Origin: Chara braunii
Lineage: Eukaryota > Streptophyta > Charophyceae > Charales > Characeae
NCBI GenBank assembly: GCA_003427395.1
Contig: BFEA01000020.1
Location: forward strand, 4,493,954 to 4,531,833
Direction of reading: 5' to 3'
DNA length: 37,880 bases
Part shown: piece by piece, positions 18,340 through 29,851 of the stretch
How the letters are laid out: each line of letters opens with the position of its first letter
Numbering within the stretch: the stretch's first letter is position 1
Notes under the pieces: model-generated
Database searches by the model: none
What the model was told of the DNA's origin: nothing
What the model saw: the letters and a program-made list of their open reading frames with translations, nothing else
Program-made: the position numbers and the translations under genes

Positions 18340-19540
18340 GACGAAATACAGACTGCAGTTGGGGTATACCCCCAATAGACTTACTGGATTGGACTGGCCT
18401 GGCCTGGTACCGACAGTGGTACCGGCCAGGACTGGACTGGACCGAAAATATTACACGGCATGTGGGGTCAGGCTACGGTCTGGTTCCACAGGCCGAACTG
18501 GCAAATAGCCGAATAGGCCCTGGCTGTAGGCCAGTGGAGATAAAGGTCCGTTGCATGATCCTCAGACCTGTAATGGATCGCAAGAACCATAAACACGCTA
18601 TCCACAAAAGCAGCGGAACACTGTACTAAAGAAAGCTGACAAATTTAGGATGCGGAGCAAGCTCCATGCGGAATCCATGCGATGCAGCCTAGGCTACATA
18701 ATGTAAAATTAAAAGTGAATGTATGGTATACACATCCTAGCTAACAAAAAAAAATTAAATGTAGCCTGATACAATCCTAAATTCCCGAAGGCAATGGCGT
18801 AAGTGTTGAAAGGAAAAAGAACAATATGTCACAAGATAATGTGATGTCATGGAACCACTAAGAGTGGGATAGTCTCATAAGGGGTGAATACAGCCTAAGA
18901 ATCGAAACTCCTAAGGGCAGTCACACACGAAGGTGAGATAAGTCATCAGGCTCAAGGTGAGAGAGTGGTAGCGAAACAAAACCAATGACGCTAATAGATA
19001 TACCATCAAGGCGGGTAATGCTCGACCAAAGGGTGACACCATGCAGGGTCAACTATGAAAAGGGGAGTCTGGAATAGGGTGGAGATATGCCTAACTGAAG
19101 GCATGCAAGAGCCGACACTAGGGTGATGAGGGTAGTGGGTGAAGGAAACATGCACACAACTCACCGACTGGGGGAGAGAGCTAGATCGGGGAGCAGGGAA
19201 GCCAAGATAACGTTACGGTCCCAAAGGGTAGCTTGACTGATTTAGGGTAACTATTTTTGCTCTATTTCGGGAACTGCTAAAGTTGCCCATTCTGAATGTT
19301 GGGTGTGACTCCAACGCACTTGCCCCTCCATTTAAAAAAAAAAAAATCGAGAAAGAAAATGAAAAACGTATGTTTTATTTTTCAGGCTTGGCCGAATTTA
19401 AATTAAGCCTCGTACATTTAGCCTTTGGTGTACTGGTGGTTTAAACCACCTCTATTGTCGAACTTGTTTTTATCGACCCTAAATTTCATTGAGCACTGAG
19501 TTTTGCCGAGTTTGGGTCCCATTGTGCTTTCTTTTCTAGT
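18340..19540. other. Gene-free stretch between repeat families
   Basis: An inverted repeat lies at 18398-18430. The rest (18440-19330) shows scattered stop codons in all frames and no recognised family. An A13 run occurs at 19335-19347, following CCCCTCCATTT, and might mark the 3' end of a retroposed copy. Confidence 0.4.
18398..18430. repeat. 13-bp inverted repeat with 6-base loop
   Basis: Arms 18398-18411 and 18418-18430 pair through GGTACC/GGTACC and then CCTGGCC/GGCCAGG with one bulged T at 18405. Loop GACAGT. It lies shortly after the end of copy B. Confidence 0.9.
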
Positions 19541-19555
19541 ACTTTACAGAAATGA

Positions 19556-20032
19556 AAAAAAAAAAAAAAAAAAAAGCAACAAGATTAACGACGCGAAAAC
19601 AGCTAGATACAAAATTCGGGGTGCACGTGAGAGTGTGCCCTAGCAACGGGCGTTGCAGCCCTCCCGTAATAAGGGCAGCACCCCCATGATAAAACGAAGA
19701 ACAAAAAAAAAAGAAATGTTTTTTGGACGTGGAAGCAGCTGGATACTGAATTGCAGGCACAAGTGAGAGTATGCCTTCCAACGGGTTGTTACAGGAGGAC
19801 AGAAAAGCAGGGCCGAAAAAAACAAAACAATCACCAGTGTCGTGAAAACAACTAGAGACACAATCTTAAGTACCTGTGAGAGTGCCACCTTCATTGCAAA
19901 GTGTCAATTCTCCGTGGATTCCGCCATGCCTTGTTGGCAGGGCACTATAACTACATCAAAAGGGAAAAAAAAAAAAAAAAAAAAAAACACGGAACTGCAA
20001 AGTGTCAGTTGTTCATGGATTCCACCCTGCCT
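19556..20032. repeat. Degenerate repeats with long poly(A) runs
   Basis: Three imperfect units near 19598, 19728 and 19840 share (C)G(A/T)(A/G)AA(A/G)CA(A/G)CT(A/G)GA(T/G)AC and GTGAGAGT(G/A). A second phrase, GCAAAGTGTCA, is repeated near 19897 and 19997. A runs occur at 19556-19575 and about 19966-19987. The region directly precedes the satellite array. Confidence 0.6.
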
Positions 20033-20747
20033 GCATTTTCGAAACCGAAACACCGAAACCACTTCCAGATATAAGCACTCAAAATGCCCAAGTAAAACAT
20101 TGAAATCCCAAAATGCATTTTCGGTACTGAAACACCGAAACCACTTCGGGATATAAGCACTCAAAATGCCTAAGTAAAACACCAAAATCCTGAAGTGCGT
20201 TTTTAGTATCGAAACACCGAAACGACTTCAAGATATAAGCACTCAAAATACCCAAGTAAAACACTGAAATCCCGAAGTGTGTTTTCGGTACCGAAACACC
20301 AAAACCACTTCGGGATATAAGCACTAAAAATGCCTTAGTACAACACTGAAATCCCGAAGTACATTTTCGTTACCGAAACACCGAAACCATTTTGGGATAT
20401 AAGCCTTCAAAATGCCTAACCAAAACACCGGAATCCCAAAGTGCATTTTTGGTACCGAAACACCGAAACCACTTCGGGATATTAGCACTAAAAATGCCTA
20501 AGTGAACACTGAAATCCTGAAGTGCGTTTTCGGTACCGAAACATCGAAACCACTTCGGCATATAAGTACTCAAATTGACTAAGTAAAATATCGAAATCCC
20601 GAAGTGTGTTTTCGGTACCGAAACACCGAAACCAATTCGGGATACAAACACTCAAAATGCCTAAGTAAAACACCGAAACCCCAAAGTGCGTTTTCTGTTT
20701 CGAAACACTGAAACCACTTCGGTATATAAGCACTCAAAATGCCTAAG
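20033..20747. repeat. 82-bp satellite array, left part
   Basis: About nine copies with period 82 (ATAAGCAC at 20071, 20153, 20235, 20317 and 20399). Each unit contains outer arms CCCGAAGTG and CACTTCGGG around the palindrome TTTCGGTACCGAAA, so one unit can fold as a hairpin. The array is cut at 20747 by the LTR element and resumes at 30752. Minus-strand open frames through it are composition effects, since 82 is not a multiple of three. Confidence 0.95.
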
Positions 20748-22218
20748 TACCGCCAAAAACACAGACTGAGAACACTGCTGATTTCTGGGATTTGCCGCTG
20801 TAATAAATGCCTTGCTGAGATTCCCGCATTCTGCTGTGGTTTCCAAGTTTTTGTGTGTGTGCGTGCCTGCTAGTTTGCATGCCTGTCTGAGTGCTTATCA
20901 GTTGAGTGTGTGTGTGACCCGCAAGGGTACTGGTTGGTTGAAAGGCCCTGCAGAGCCGGTACTTACCTGTGGCCATGACTTTGAGGGTTGCAGCGGGGAA
21001 AACACTCAAGTAGCGGGGGTAGGCCCGCAACACTTAAGAGCAGCGGGGAAAAACACTCAAGTAGCAGGTAGGCCGGTACCGCTCAAGTAGTAGTAGGAGT
21101 GTCAGGTACTGGAGGCCAAGCAAAAGAAGACAAAAAATTGGCATTTTTAGAGGTCCAATAACGATAGGATAGAGGTAGGCCAGTCCAAGTAGCCTGAGTC
21201 TAGGGTCTGTCCGGACGATAGTAGAGCCTGCAATAATGTTTCCCTCTGAAAGGGAGGAGGTACCAGTTGCTGGGAGGCCGCTCGGTCTAGGAAGTCACCA
21301 CCCAAGAGGCCAGTAGGCCGCTATATCTTCCAGAGCAGCAACTAACTCCTCCTCATTTGCGGTATGCAAGGATTGGCGACATGCGGCTGAGCCAAGCGTT
21401 GAACTGGAGGTGAAGGGCAGATGGGCGCTCAGCCTGGCTATGGCGAGCAACCCAGCCTGAGGAGGAGGAAGAAGGGGGCGAAGGAGGAGAGTGGCGAGGT
21501 ACCTACCTGGCTATGGTGGACACCAAATTCATCACCTTGTTGGGCGCTGCATTTGGAAGGCCCCAGTTGGGGTAGTGCCGCAGCAAGGAAGCTCGAGGCA
21601 GAGTCAGGCATGGCGACTTATTCAGCAGCGACATAGCTGCTTTGGGTTGTCTTTTGGACAGGAGTGCAGCGCCATAGCTGCTTTGTGTTGTTCTTTGCAC
21701 AGAGAAAGGCAGAGCCCTCATTTGTCCGCCATAGCCTAAGCTTGTGAGAGGTGGAAGAAGGGGGGAAGCCATAGCTATGGTGGACCTGTTGTTGTTGTTG
21801 TTGTGTCATCAGTAAGAGGGAACTTCGGATATTGATTTTGGTTCATCCACTCATTGTTTTTATTATTATTGGAAGAAGAATAAGATTGGCGAAGTGAAGG
21901 AGGAGGAAGGTGGAGAGAGAAGGAGGATTTGTCATTGGTCTTGCTAGTGTACATTTTTTTTTTTTTNNNNNNNNNNNNNNNNNNNNNNNNNNNNNNNNNN
22001 NNNNNNNNNNNNNNNNNNNNNNNNNNNNNNNNNNNNNNNNNNNNNNTCTTCTTCTTCTTGTTCTTCTTCTTCTCGTTCTTCTTGTTATTGTTCTTCTTCG
22101 TTCTCTTTCTCTTTTCTTTGGGCTCTATCCCTTTGCAAGTGCTTTCATTTCTTTCGCAATTGGGTGACATTGTCTTTCATTGTGAATTTGCACTTTGGGA
22201 ATGACCAGGATCGTAACA
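20748..22218 (+). repeat. 5' LTR
   Basis: Matches 29024-30751 along its length, ending in GATCGTAACA just before the PBS. It starts TACC where the 3' LTR has TGACC, so the usual TG end has been lost here. It contains a TTG microsatellite (about 21788-21804), roughly 90 bases absent from the 3' LTR (about 21700-21790), and an 80-N gap at 21967-22046 in a T-rich/TTC repeat. It would hold the element's promoter and polyadenylation site; neither could be pinpointed. Confidence 0.92.
21967..22046. other. Assembly gap (80 N)
   Basis: Undetermined bases between a poly(T) run and TTC repeats inside the 5' LTR. The 3' LTR has only about 25 bases of TTC repeat here. Confidence 0.99.
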
Positions 22219-22220
22219 AT

Positions 22221-22233
22221 TGGTATCGGAGCG
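22221..22233 (+). other. Primer-binding site, initiator tRNA-Met type
   Basis: TGGTATCGGAGCG begins two bases after the LTR end. The plant initiator tRNA-Met site is TGGTATCAGAGCC, so 11 of 13 positions match. This is the reverse-transcription priming site of many plant LTR elements. Confidence 0.85.
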
Positions 22234-23722
22234 GACTTACTTGCTGGCGAGAGGTGTTAACCACCCTAAACCTAATTCTGAATTAGGTTACGGCTAACCT
22301 AATATCGGATTAGGGTTGGAAGTTAGGGTTAAGAGGGGCAGTGAGGTATGTGGATACTGCCCCCACCTGGTTAGGTCATGTAGGGTTGACATCAGACCTG
22401 ACCAGGTTGCTTGTGTGATTGGATGGGGTGGCGAGACACAAAGGAGGCTGATTGGAGTAAGTGAGAGGAAGTAGAGAATGAGAGGCACTCGTACCTGAAA
22501 TCTGCACTTCAAGAAGACATTGAGTGACTTTTGGGCTTCCCCTCAAGAGGGAGACTTGATCGGAGGCTGCCATATCTGCATCGAAGAGCTGCAAATTGCT
22601 ACTTTGGTCTTCAGACATCGACGGGGGATCCGACGTTGTAACAGGGGTGTAGGAAGGCCCTCTTAGTCATGCTAGGACACTTCGTGTAGTGGTAGCTAGG
22701 GGTCAGGAGGACCTATGAGAGAGGGGTGTAGGGAGGCCATCTTTGGAGGTCGGGCTTCACAAGTAAGTGTCGTGTGACCTGGTTATGCCTGCGGGACGTT
22801 GCTTGGTGCTTCATGGCCTTTTGGGGTGTGTTGGACTCTCTTCCTCTTCTCTGCGGTCTTGGTTGTGTGTGTGAGCATGTGGATTGCTTTCTCACCTGAT
22901 GGATGGATGGATGATGTATCTTGTTCTCAACGACATATCTTTCTATGGTGCACTGTCTTTTCATTTCTGAACGGTTGTAGGGTTAAGTTTTTGTTGAAAG
23001 TTGTCTTTTCCTTTTCAGTACGGTAGAGGCAGTTTGGGACTGACTTGGTACACCTATCTCGTTGGTCCTGGTCCACGACTTACTTGGGACCTTTGAGACT
23101 CAGTGGGACCAGGCCCAACGGGACAGGACCTTTAGGACTCAAATCTGTTATCGTCAATGCATCTCTTTGCCATGCTGAATTTGGAGGGACACACGGCTAG
23201 TAAGGACATTTCTTTCAAGGGGATCTTGACTGGTTTTACTGCATGTTCTCACATACTGCCCCACGTCTAGCTCAGCGACCGTCTGCACCCCTCGAAATCT
23301 CCATTGTTGCAGTTAGTTTTCTTCGACTGACTTATTGTAGTACATGTACCTTTCCAGGTTAGACAAGAGGGGATTCCCAGCTAATATGATCGGGCCTGTT
23401 TGATAAATCACTCCTCTTTTGCGTTTTTAATTATTTATTTATTTATCTTTATTCTGTTGCGTGAATGTCATTCTCTAAGTCCAAATGAATTGCCGCTCCG
23501 ACTAGGAGTTCTACCTTCTGCTCTTTGTGATTTACTGTTTTTCTTTTATCTGAACTATCTATGTCCGGTATTGAGACGCGTGCGCAGAAAGCGGAAAGAG
23601 AGAGAAGGGAGAAAAAAAGTGTTCTTTTTTAGAGTGTGAGGAAGGGTAAGAGCAGTGTTCGTCCAAAGGTGAGCAAAGTGCGGACCCCTCTTAAGAGAAC
23701 TACTGACGCCCTATCCTCCAAC
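22234..23722 (+). other. Untranslated leader of the LTR element
   Basis: About 1.5 kb without a credible gene. A 10-bp dyad AACCTAATTC-T-GAATTAGGTT lies at 22269-22289, followed by more AACCTAAT/TTAGGGTT phrases to about 22335; these may form a packaging or dimerisation structure. The long leader may include unrecognised inserted sequence. Confidence 0.55.
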
Positions 23723-25269
23723 ATGGCAGATATCACATCCGAGCAATGGAAGGCCATGCTGGACACAGCGGCCGAGAGCGAGAAACATTTCTTTCAGAAA
23801 CTTTATGAGGACGCAATGCACAGAGAGAGGGAGGCAGAGGCAGCAGCCAAAGCCACAAGTATTGTTGCACAAGTGACCCTCCTCGAGGTTCCAGAATAGA
23901 GTGATGACCGGTTCCAAGAGAAGCTCGTTGTTGCCATAGCAGCCTTGGTTCAACTGCGGACCTTAGAAGATCTCGAGTCCCGTGTGACAACTCTAGAGCA
24001 GCGAAACCAAGAGCTGCAGGCTAAGATAGTCAGCCTCAAACAGTCCCAATTGTCTGCCCCCTCCTCTCAATCCTCAACCTGCTATAGTCCCAGTCTCTCA
24101 CCCCAAAACAATCCTCATGTCGAGAGCAAGTGGAACTGTGACGAGCGCAGGAACCGGTGCTAGCTCCTCAAGCGGCAGCGTCGACTGTTTTGCACTGGTC
24201 CGAGTTCCAAATGCAGGAGCATCAACCCAAAACGCCGCAGTTCTTATTGGCGTACAATACAACGGTCTCGTAGTGGACTAGAGGGCGGCCACTCTGCCGT
24301 CCAAGTACGACGGGAAGGGGGACATCACCTCTTGGATTAGCTCCATGCGCTCATACTTCGAGATACTTCGAACACCGCAGGAAGACCGAAGCATGATCAG
24401 GGGCACAAATACTGAGCCCGCCGTAGGGAGTTTCATAGAACACAAGCTGTTACTGTAGGTTATGAGAGAATTGATCTAACTGAGTGTTTGAAAGTAACTC
24501 ATGTACGTACTATTGAGGACCTCCTCATCGCTCAGTATCAAGATAAGCACGCTGCACTCAAGCCAAGGCTAAAGAGTGAGGCCCTCAAGGGCAAAAGTGA
24601 AGGATTTCTATGCAGGCTTTGGAGCGATACTTGACTGGTCTGTTCACCATTCCAAACCTGGGATGGACTGACGTGTCTTGCATGAATGTAGTTATGGGAG
24701 TGGCCCCTGAAAGTTATGTCTCTCGGCTAGGACTCAAGGACCATACAACCTGGCGTGAGCTACTGACGGATCTAGTCAACCTAGTAGCCAAGGACCTTGC
24801 TAAGCATGCAAAGGCACCCGCTGCAGGTAGAACCTCGCAATGCAAGCGGTACAGAAGCAGCAACCAGCTTGCCCTACATGAACATCGGGAAGTTGAGGAT
24901 CAGTCCTATGCGGATGATTTGTCTCTAAATGACGATCTAGAGTCGGACTCCGACGTGGGTTGTTCTATATCAGCCCTTGAGTCTGACATGAATACTGAAG
25001 AAAAATGCAATGCCTTTAAAAAGACTCCTTCAAGCAAGGGGCCTAACCGTGGTTCATGTAAGGGAACTATAGCACACCTCCCCAAGAATGCAAAGATCCG
25101 TGAGAAACCGGAGGATGCTTTCACCAAGCCGTGGGAAGCCCTCAGACTCCATATTAGTTCAAAGGAATGGGAGAGAAAATCCAAACTGCGCGTGTGCTTG
25201 CATTGTCAAAAGTCTGGGCACGCTGTGCAAGAATGTTATTGTTTGCAGGGGAATAGGCAAAGGGCGTAG
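23723..25269 (+). pseudogene. gag: gag remnant (capsid plus CCHC zinc knuckle)
   Basis: Starts at ATG 23723 (MADITSEQWKAML). The N-terminal part contains a charged helical segment and a coiled coil (SRVTTLEQRNQELQAKI, about 23970-24030), interrupted by TAG at 23897-23899. A capsid-like segment follows at about 24290 (LPSKYDGKGDITSWI), with several stops to 24480. The last part is open from 24610 to 25269 and ends in a canonical CX2CX4HX4C knuckle at 25195-25236 (CLHCQKSGHAVQEC). Gag would form the particle shell and bind the RNA. At least one frameshift and multiple stops make it non-functional. Confidence 0.85.
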
Positions 25270-25439
25270 AAGACTTATCAACACTCTCTACAGCAAGGGG
25301 AGCTGAACAGTCAGTTGCAGGCCCCTCTAAGGAGCCTGAATCTGATCAACAACCTGCTTTTGAAGCTCGAACCGATGCTGAAACCAAGGCTGACGCAGTC
25401 TTAGTACTTTACACAGAGCCTTGGGAGGAGACTAAGGAA

Positions 25440-25870
25440 GTTAACTTCGACTCTCACGTGGAACATTGGCTGTAGCTCAAGTAGCAACACCGTGTTCAAG
25501 GGAGTGTGGAACTGACCTTCTTTAAGTTGCTCATTAACCGCTGATACATCCGCGTGCTGATTGATAGTGGCTCAAAGACTAACTTCTTTTCTCCTAACGG
25601 GATCCATAAGGCGGGCCTGGGAATGAAGAAAGTGGAATTGCAGAACCCTTGTCAGACTTAGGTAGGCAACCAAGATGTTGTCACCTCAACACATGCTGTC
25701 AAAGGCATGCGCGTCGCCTTTGACAAGGATCGCACAGTCACACATGAGTTGAACATTTACATCCTAAACAAGTGTCATTTCGACCTGGTCATTGGCTGGG
25801 ATGGTTAAAGGCTCATCGTCTAAGGACCACGTGGGCGGATACTCAGTTCGTGGTGCGTGATGCCAAGGGG
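25440..25870 (+). pseudogene. Aspartic protease remnant
   Basis: VLIDSGSKTNFF with the catalytic DSG at 25563-25571, followed about 75 codons later by the FDLVIGWD phrase (about 25779-25802) typical of the C-terminal side of retroviral-type proteases. In-frame TAG stops at 25473, 25482 and 25659, a TGA near 25542, and a shift near 25800. It would have cut the Gag-Pol polyprotein. Confidence 0.8.
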
Positions 25871-26179
25871 AACAAGCGTACCGTTCTATTGGACGAGACG
25901 CGCGAGTCCCCTGTGACTCTTTTGAGTGCAAACAAATTCTGCAAATCAGTGCGCAGTCGCAAGGAAGCTGAGCATGTGCATGTAGCTCTTGTAAAGCCTC
26001 TCCATGTGCCTTCTACTTTTACTGCATTTTCTACCTCGGAAAGTAATTTTACTTCTACTACTACTTCTGTTCCATCTACTTCTACTGTAGAAAATCAGTC
26101 TACTCCTGATCCAAGTACTTCGAATTCGGTTGTAATTACTGTAAATTCTCAATCTGATTTTCTCTCTCCTGATGAGGAT

Positions 26180-27415
26180 GATCCTCCACCGGAAGTCCCA
26201 ACAAACATTCGCCGTCTATTAGATCGATTTCCTGAAGTTTTGGCTGAACCTCATGGAGTTCCCGAGCGTCCGGTCAAACACAAGATCGAGATAATAGAAG
26301 AGAGTGTTCCTCCAAAGGGCTGCGTCTACCGTATGGGACAAGGCGAGTTGGAGGAGTTGAGGAGACAAATTTTGAAAATATGATTGATCGTTGATGGATT
26401 AGGCATAGTGATTCTGAGTTCGATGCACCTGTCCTGTTTATACCAAAGAAAGGAGGCAAACTCCTGATGTGTATTGACTATCGTGGCCTAAATCGTATCA
26501 CCCGAAAAAATGTTTATCCCTTGCATTGCATGGATGATCTGCTAGATGCAGCAGGTGGGTGCAAAGTCTTTTCCAAGATTGACCTCAAATCTGGCTACCA
26601 CTAGATTGAAGTTGATTCGAGCGACTAGTACAAAACTGTATTCAAAACACGCGATGGGTTGTACGAATTCATCGTTATGCCCTTCGGTCTTACGAATGCA
26701 CCAACCACATTCCAGTGCCTCATGGACAAGGTTCCCCGCTATCAACTTAACAAATTGGTTGTTGTTTACCTCGATGATGTTCTGATTTTCAGCAAGTCCA
26801 TGAAAGAGCACGTCAAGCACCTTAAGGAGGTTTTGCAGATCCTCAAGGAGGCACAATTGCACCTCAACTTAGAGAAATATGAGTTTGGAAGGGACAACGT
26901 CATCTATCTCGGGCACCGGCTGTCTGCAAACGACCTTGAGCTGGAGGCAACCAAGGTTGAGGTCATACGAAAGTGGCCTCAACCGGCGAACGTGCGTGAA
27001 TTGCGTTCTTTCCTTTGTTTGGCTTCGTATTACTGGAAGTTTGTGCCCAAAATTTTTGCCATTGCTCACCCACTCTCGAGACTAACAAGCAAGAATGTTG
27101 CCTATGTGTGGTGTGAGAAATGCAAGACTTCCAAGCCTAGAAAGAGGCTTTGGTAAGTCATCCTGTGCTCCGCATTGCGGATCTCAACCTCACATTCGTG
27201 GTCACTACGAACGCGAGTCAGTATGGGATTGGTGCAATGCTGCAACAAGATGATGATGACGGTCTGCGTCCGTTCGAATATTAAGCAAACGCATGCGGAA
27301 ACTGACCCGCTGGCCGCATGACATTGATGTCTACAATTTTGAACTGAACCATAAGAAAGACTGTTATAATCGTGTTGTTGATGTTTTGTCGCGTCATCCT
27401 GAGTTTTTGACTTGC
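26180..27415 (+). pseudogene. pol: Reverse transcriptase and RNase H remnant
   Basis: RT landmarks in order: NIRRLLDRFPEVLAEPHGVP (N-terminal lead-in, about 26203), FDAPVLFIPKKGG (26421), CIDYRGLN (26472), FSKIDLKSGYH with the first catalytic Asp (26571), MPFGLTNAPTTFQ (26680), catalytic YLDD at 26767-26778, and GHRLSAN (26912). RNase H begins at TTNASQYGIGAML (about 27203), where the usual first catalytic Asp of TTDAS reads Asn; it ends with NHKKDCYNRVVDVLSRHP (27346-27400). Damage: a shift and TGA near 26380-26394, TAG at 26602 and 26626, and TAA plus shifts near 27130-27290. Non-functional. Confidence 0.92.
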
Positions 27416-27559
27416 CTTGTGAGCTCGTATGACCTCCGAAGGAAACTGAAGGAGGATCTGGTCGAATACACTATCAAGGATCCAGACCTTAGTCCCATTG
27501 TTGAGCAGCTCAAGACTGACCCTAGCGGTCAGCCTGATTTTCACGAGTGCGAGGGTCTT

Positions 27560-28277
27560 GTATTTCGCCGGTATGGGAAGTTTGATCGTTTGTGTGTACC
27601 CAACCATGCGCCTCTCCGGACTCATTTCTTGGATTTGGCACATGGTCGGAGTGGACATTTCGGCTTCCATAAGTCTTCTGCAACAGTTTGATTGGCCGGG
27701 GATGAAGGGATTAACTCATAAGTTTATTGCTGAGTGTCAAGTCTGTCAAAGGACCAAGGTCCATAGACATAAGCCTTATGACATGCTAAAACCCCTCCCC
27801 ATTCCTGATGGATCCGGTGAGTCGATTTCCATCGACTTCACGGACATGGGAAAGGTGAGTGAGGGGGGGAATTTACAAGTCATGGTCATCGTGGATCGTT
27901 TTTTCAAATTTTTGAATTTGATTCCTTTCCCTTCCCATGCTCCAACGGAGTTTGTGATCGAAGAATCTCATCAACAGTACATAATGCAGTTTGGCCACCC
28001 GAAAACTATTGTGAGTGATCGGGACACTAGATTCATTAGTAAAGATTGGACGAACTTCACTTCTCAGATCTACGACATTAAACTCAATAAGACTTCTGGT
28101 CGACATCCCGAAGCCAATGAATTGGCCGAGGAAATCAACCAAACTGTCATTCAACTACTTTGTGCGTTGATTGTTCCAGATCAGAACACATGGGACAAGG
28201 AGTTACACAAAGTGAAGGGGTTATACAACAACTCCATTCACTCCGCAACTGGCATGACACAAAATCAGCTGCAATAA
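27560..28277 (+). pseudogene. Integrase core remnant
   Basis: HHCC zinc-binding part: histidines in AHGRSGHFG (about 27640) and cysteines in ECQVCQR (27735-27746), with a frameshift between them near 27685. Catalytic DDE core: SIDF Asp at 27834-27836, VSDRD Asp at 28017-28019, and Glu in ELAEEIN at 28128-28130, so the triad is preserved. It ends at TAA 28275. The enzyme would insert the cDNA into the genome; here it made the 5-bp duplication. Confidence 0.9.
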
Positions 28278-28823
28278 GGATGGCAATTGCGCAATCCTCT
28301 CTTCTATCTGTTCTCCGAACGGTCACCTGGTCTGACGCCCGACATGCCTGGCTACAATGTCAAGTATGCACGCGTGCTCAAAGTTGCTATCACAACAATG
28401 AACAAGCGTCAACATGCCATGATCAAACATGCTAACAAGTCGCGCAAAGAAGGGAACTTCGAAGTAGGAAGTTATGTTGGGGTCAAAATATCTGAGTTTT
28501 CTGACGAAGAGGGCGTATCACGGAAACTCCTTCCATTGTGCTATGACCCTTGACAGGTTCTTCAGGTGATTAGGGATGATTTTGGTCCTTCGTATGTGAT
28601 TAATGTGCCTCCTCATCTGTGTACATATCCGATCTTTCACGCGTCCAAACTGTTTTCATAAATCCATGACGAGACTTTTCCCTTCCGAGATCCTATGATA
28701 CCTCGTCCTATCGACGCCGGCCATGAGATAGACAAAATTGTTTTCCATGAAGGAAGAGAGAGGAACAGACAGTACAAGGTTCACTTCCTCTATCACCCGT
28801 TGAACGATCTTTTTATAGATTGA
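28278..28823 (+). pseudogene. Integrase C-terminal and chromodomain-like remnant
   Basis: LTPDMPGYNVKYARVLKVAITTMNK (28335-28410) is the usual post-core helix region. SYVGVKISEF and a P-x-Y-I-N-V-P / HASKLFS stretch lead to DAGHEIDKIVFHEGR and RQYKVHFLYHP (28717-28800), resembling the chromodomain opening E-x-I-L-x-H-R-x-x-x-x-x-x-x-Y-L-V-x-W-K-G-Y-P. Stops at 28552, 28659 and 28821 disrupt it. Chromodomains guide insertion to marked chromatin, which fits the satellite location. Confidence 0.7.
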
Positions 28824-29023
28824 CCGAAAAGAGCTGATAAAGAATGTTCCACGTGTTCTTAACGCTTATGAACGACAGATCGCTAATGGACAGACTGCTA
28901 AGTTTTCTGCAAAAATCACTCCTCACGGTCTTATTAAATCTCTCTTTTTGATCAACGTCTACAATGCATTTTGTGCCGACTCTGAATGAGTTACTCTCTT
29001 GAAGGGACCTCGCTCTTGAGAGG
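28824..29023 (+). other. 3' untranslated part of the LTR element
   Basis: Short stretch from the end of pol to the 3' LTR. The polypurine tract expected directly before the LTR is weak: only GAGAGG at 29018-29023. Confidence 0.5.
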
Positions 29024-29851
29024 TGACCTTCCAAAAACATAGACTGATAACACTGCTGATTTATGAGATTGCCGCTGGAATGAATGCCTTGCCGAGATTC
29101 CCGCATTCTGCTGTGGTTTCCAAGTCTGTGTGTGTGTGCGTGCCTGCTGGTTTGCATGTTTGTCTGAGTGCTTGTCGATTGAGTGTGTGTGTGACCCGCA
29201 AGGGTACTTGTTGGTTGAAAGACCCTGCAGGGCCGGTACTTCCCTGTGGCCATGACTTTGAGGGTTGCAGCGGGGAAAACACTCAAGTAGCGGGGGTTGG
29301 TCCGCAACACTTAAGAGCAGCAGGGAAAAACACTCAAGCAGCAGGTAGGCCGGTACCACTCAAGTAGTGGTAGGAGTGTCGGGTACTGGAGGCCGAACAG
29401 AAGAAGACAAAAAGTTAGCATTTTTAGAGCCCCAGTAACAGTAAGATAGAGGTAGGCCGGTACCAGTCCAAGTAGTTTGAGTCTAGGGCCTGTCCGGACG
29501 ATAGCAGAGCCTGCAATGATGTTTCCTCCAAAAGGGAGGAGGGACGGGTTGCTGGGAGGCCATTCAGCCTAGGAAGTCACCGCCCAAGAGGCCAGTAGGC
29601 CGCTATATCTTCTAGAGGAGCAAGTAACTCCTCCTCATTTGCGGTATGCAAGGATTGGCGACATGCTGTTAAGCCAAGCGCTGGACTGGTACAACGGTGT
29701 CTGGAGGTGAAGGGCAGCTCGGTGTTCAGCCTGACTATGGCGAGCAGCCCAGCCTGAGGAGGAGGAAGAAGGGGGCGAAGGAGGAGAGTGGCGAGGTACC
29801 TATCTGGCTATAGTGGACAACATCTTCATCACCTTGTTGGGGGCTGCATCT

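Noticed and set aside
20033-20747. CRISPR-like appearance of regular repeats with a palindrome
   Set aside because: The units are contiguous with no unique spacers, and the context is eukaryotic.
20079-20846. Overlapping minus-strand frames repeating phrases like RCFGTENAL
   Set aside because: They are translations of the 82-bp satellite in shifting frames; 82 is not a multiple of three, and no start or domain is consistent.
22260-22335. Interstitial telomere repeat
   Set aside because: Only isolated TTAGGGTT/CCCTAAA-like phrases are present, not a tandem array; they fit better as leader dyads.
23897-26628. TAG reassigned to glutamine
   Set aside because: TGA and TAA stops and frameshifts also interrupt the same element, while PRMT6 encodes Gln with normal codons and contains no in-frame TAG. 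Decay is the simpler explanation.
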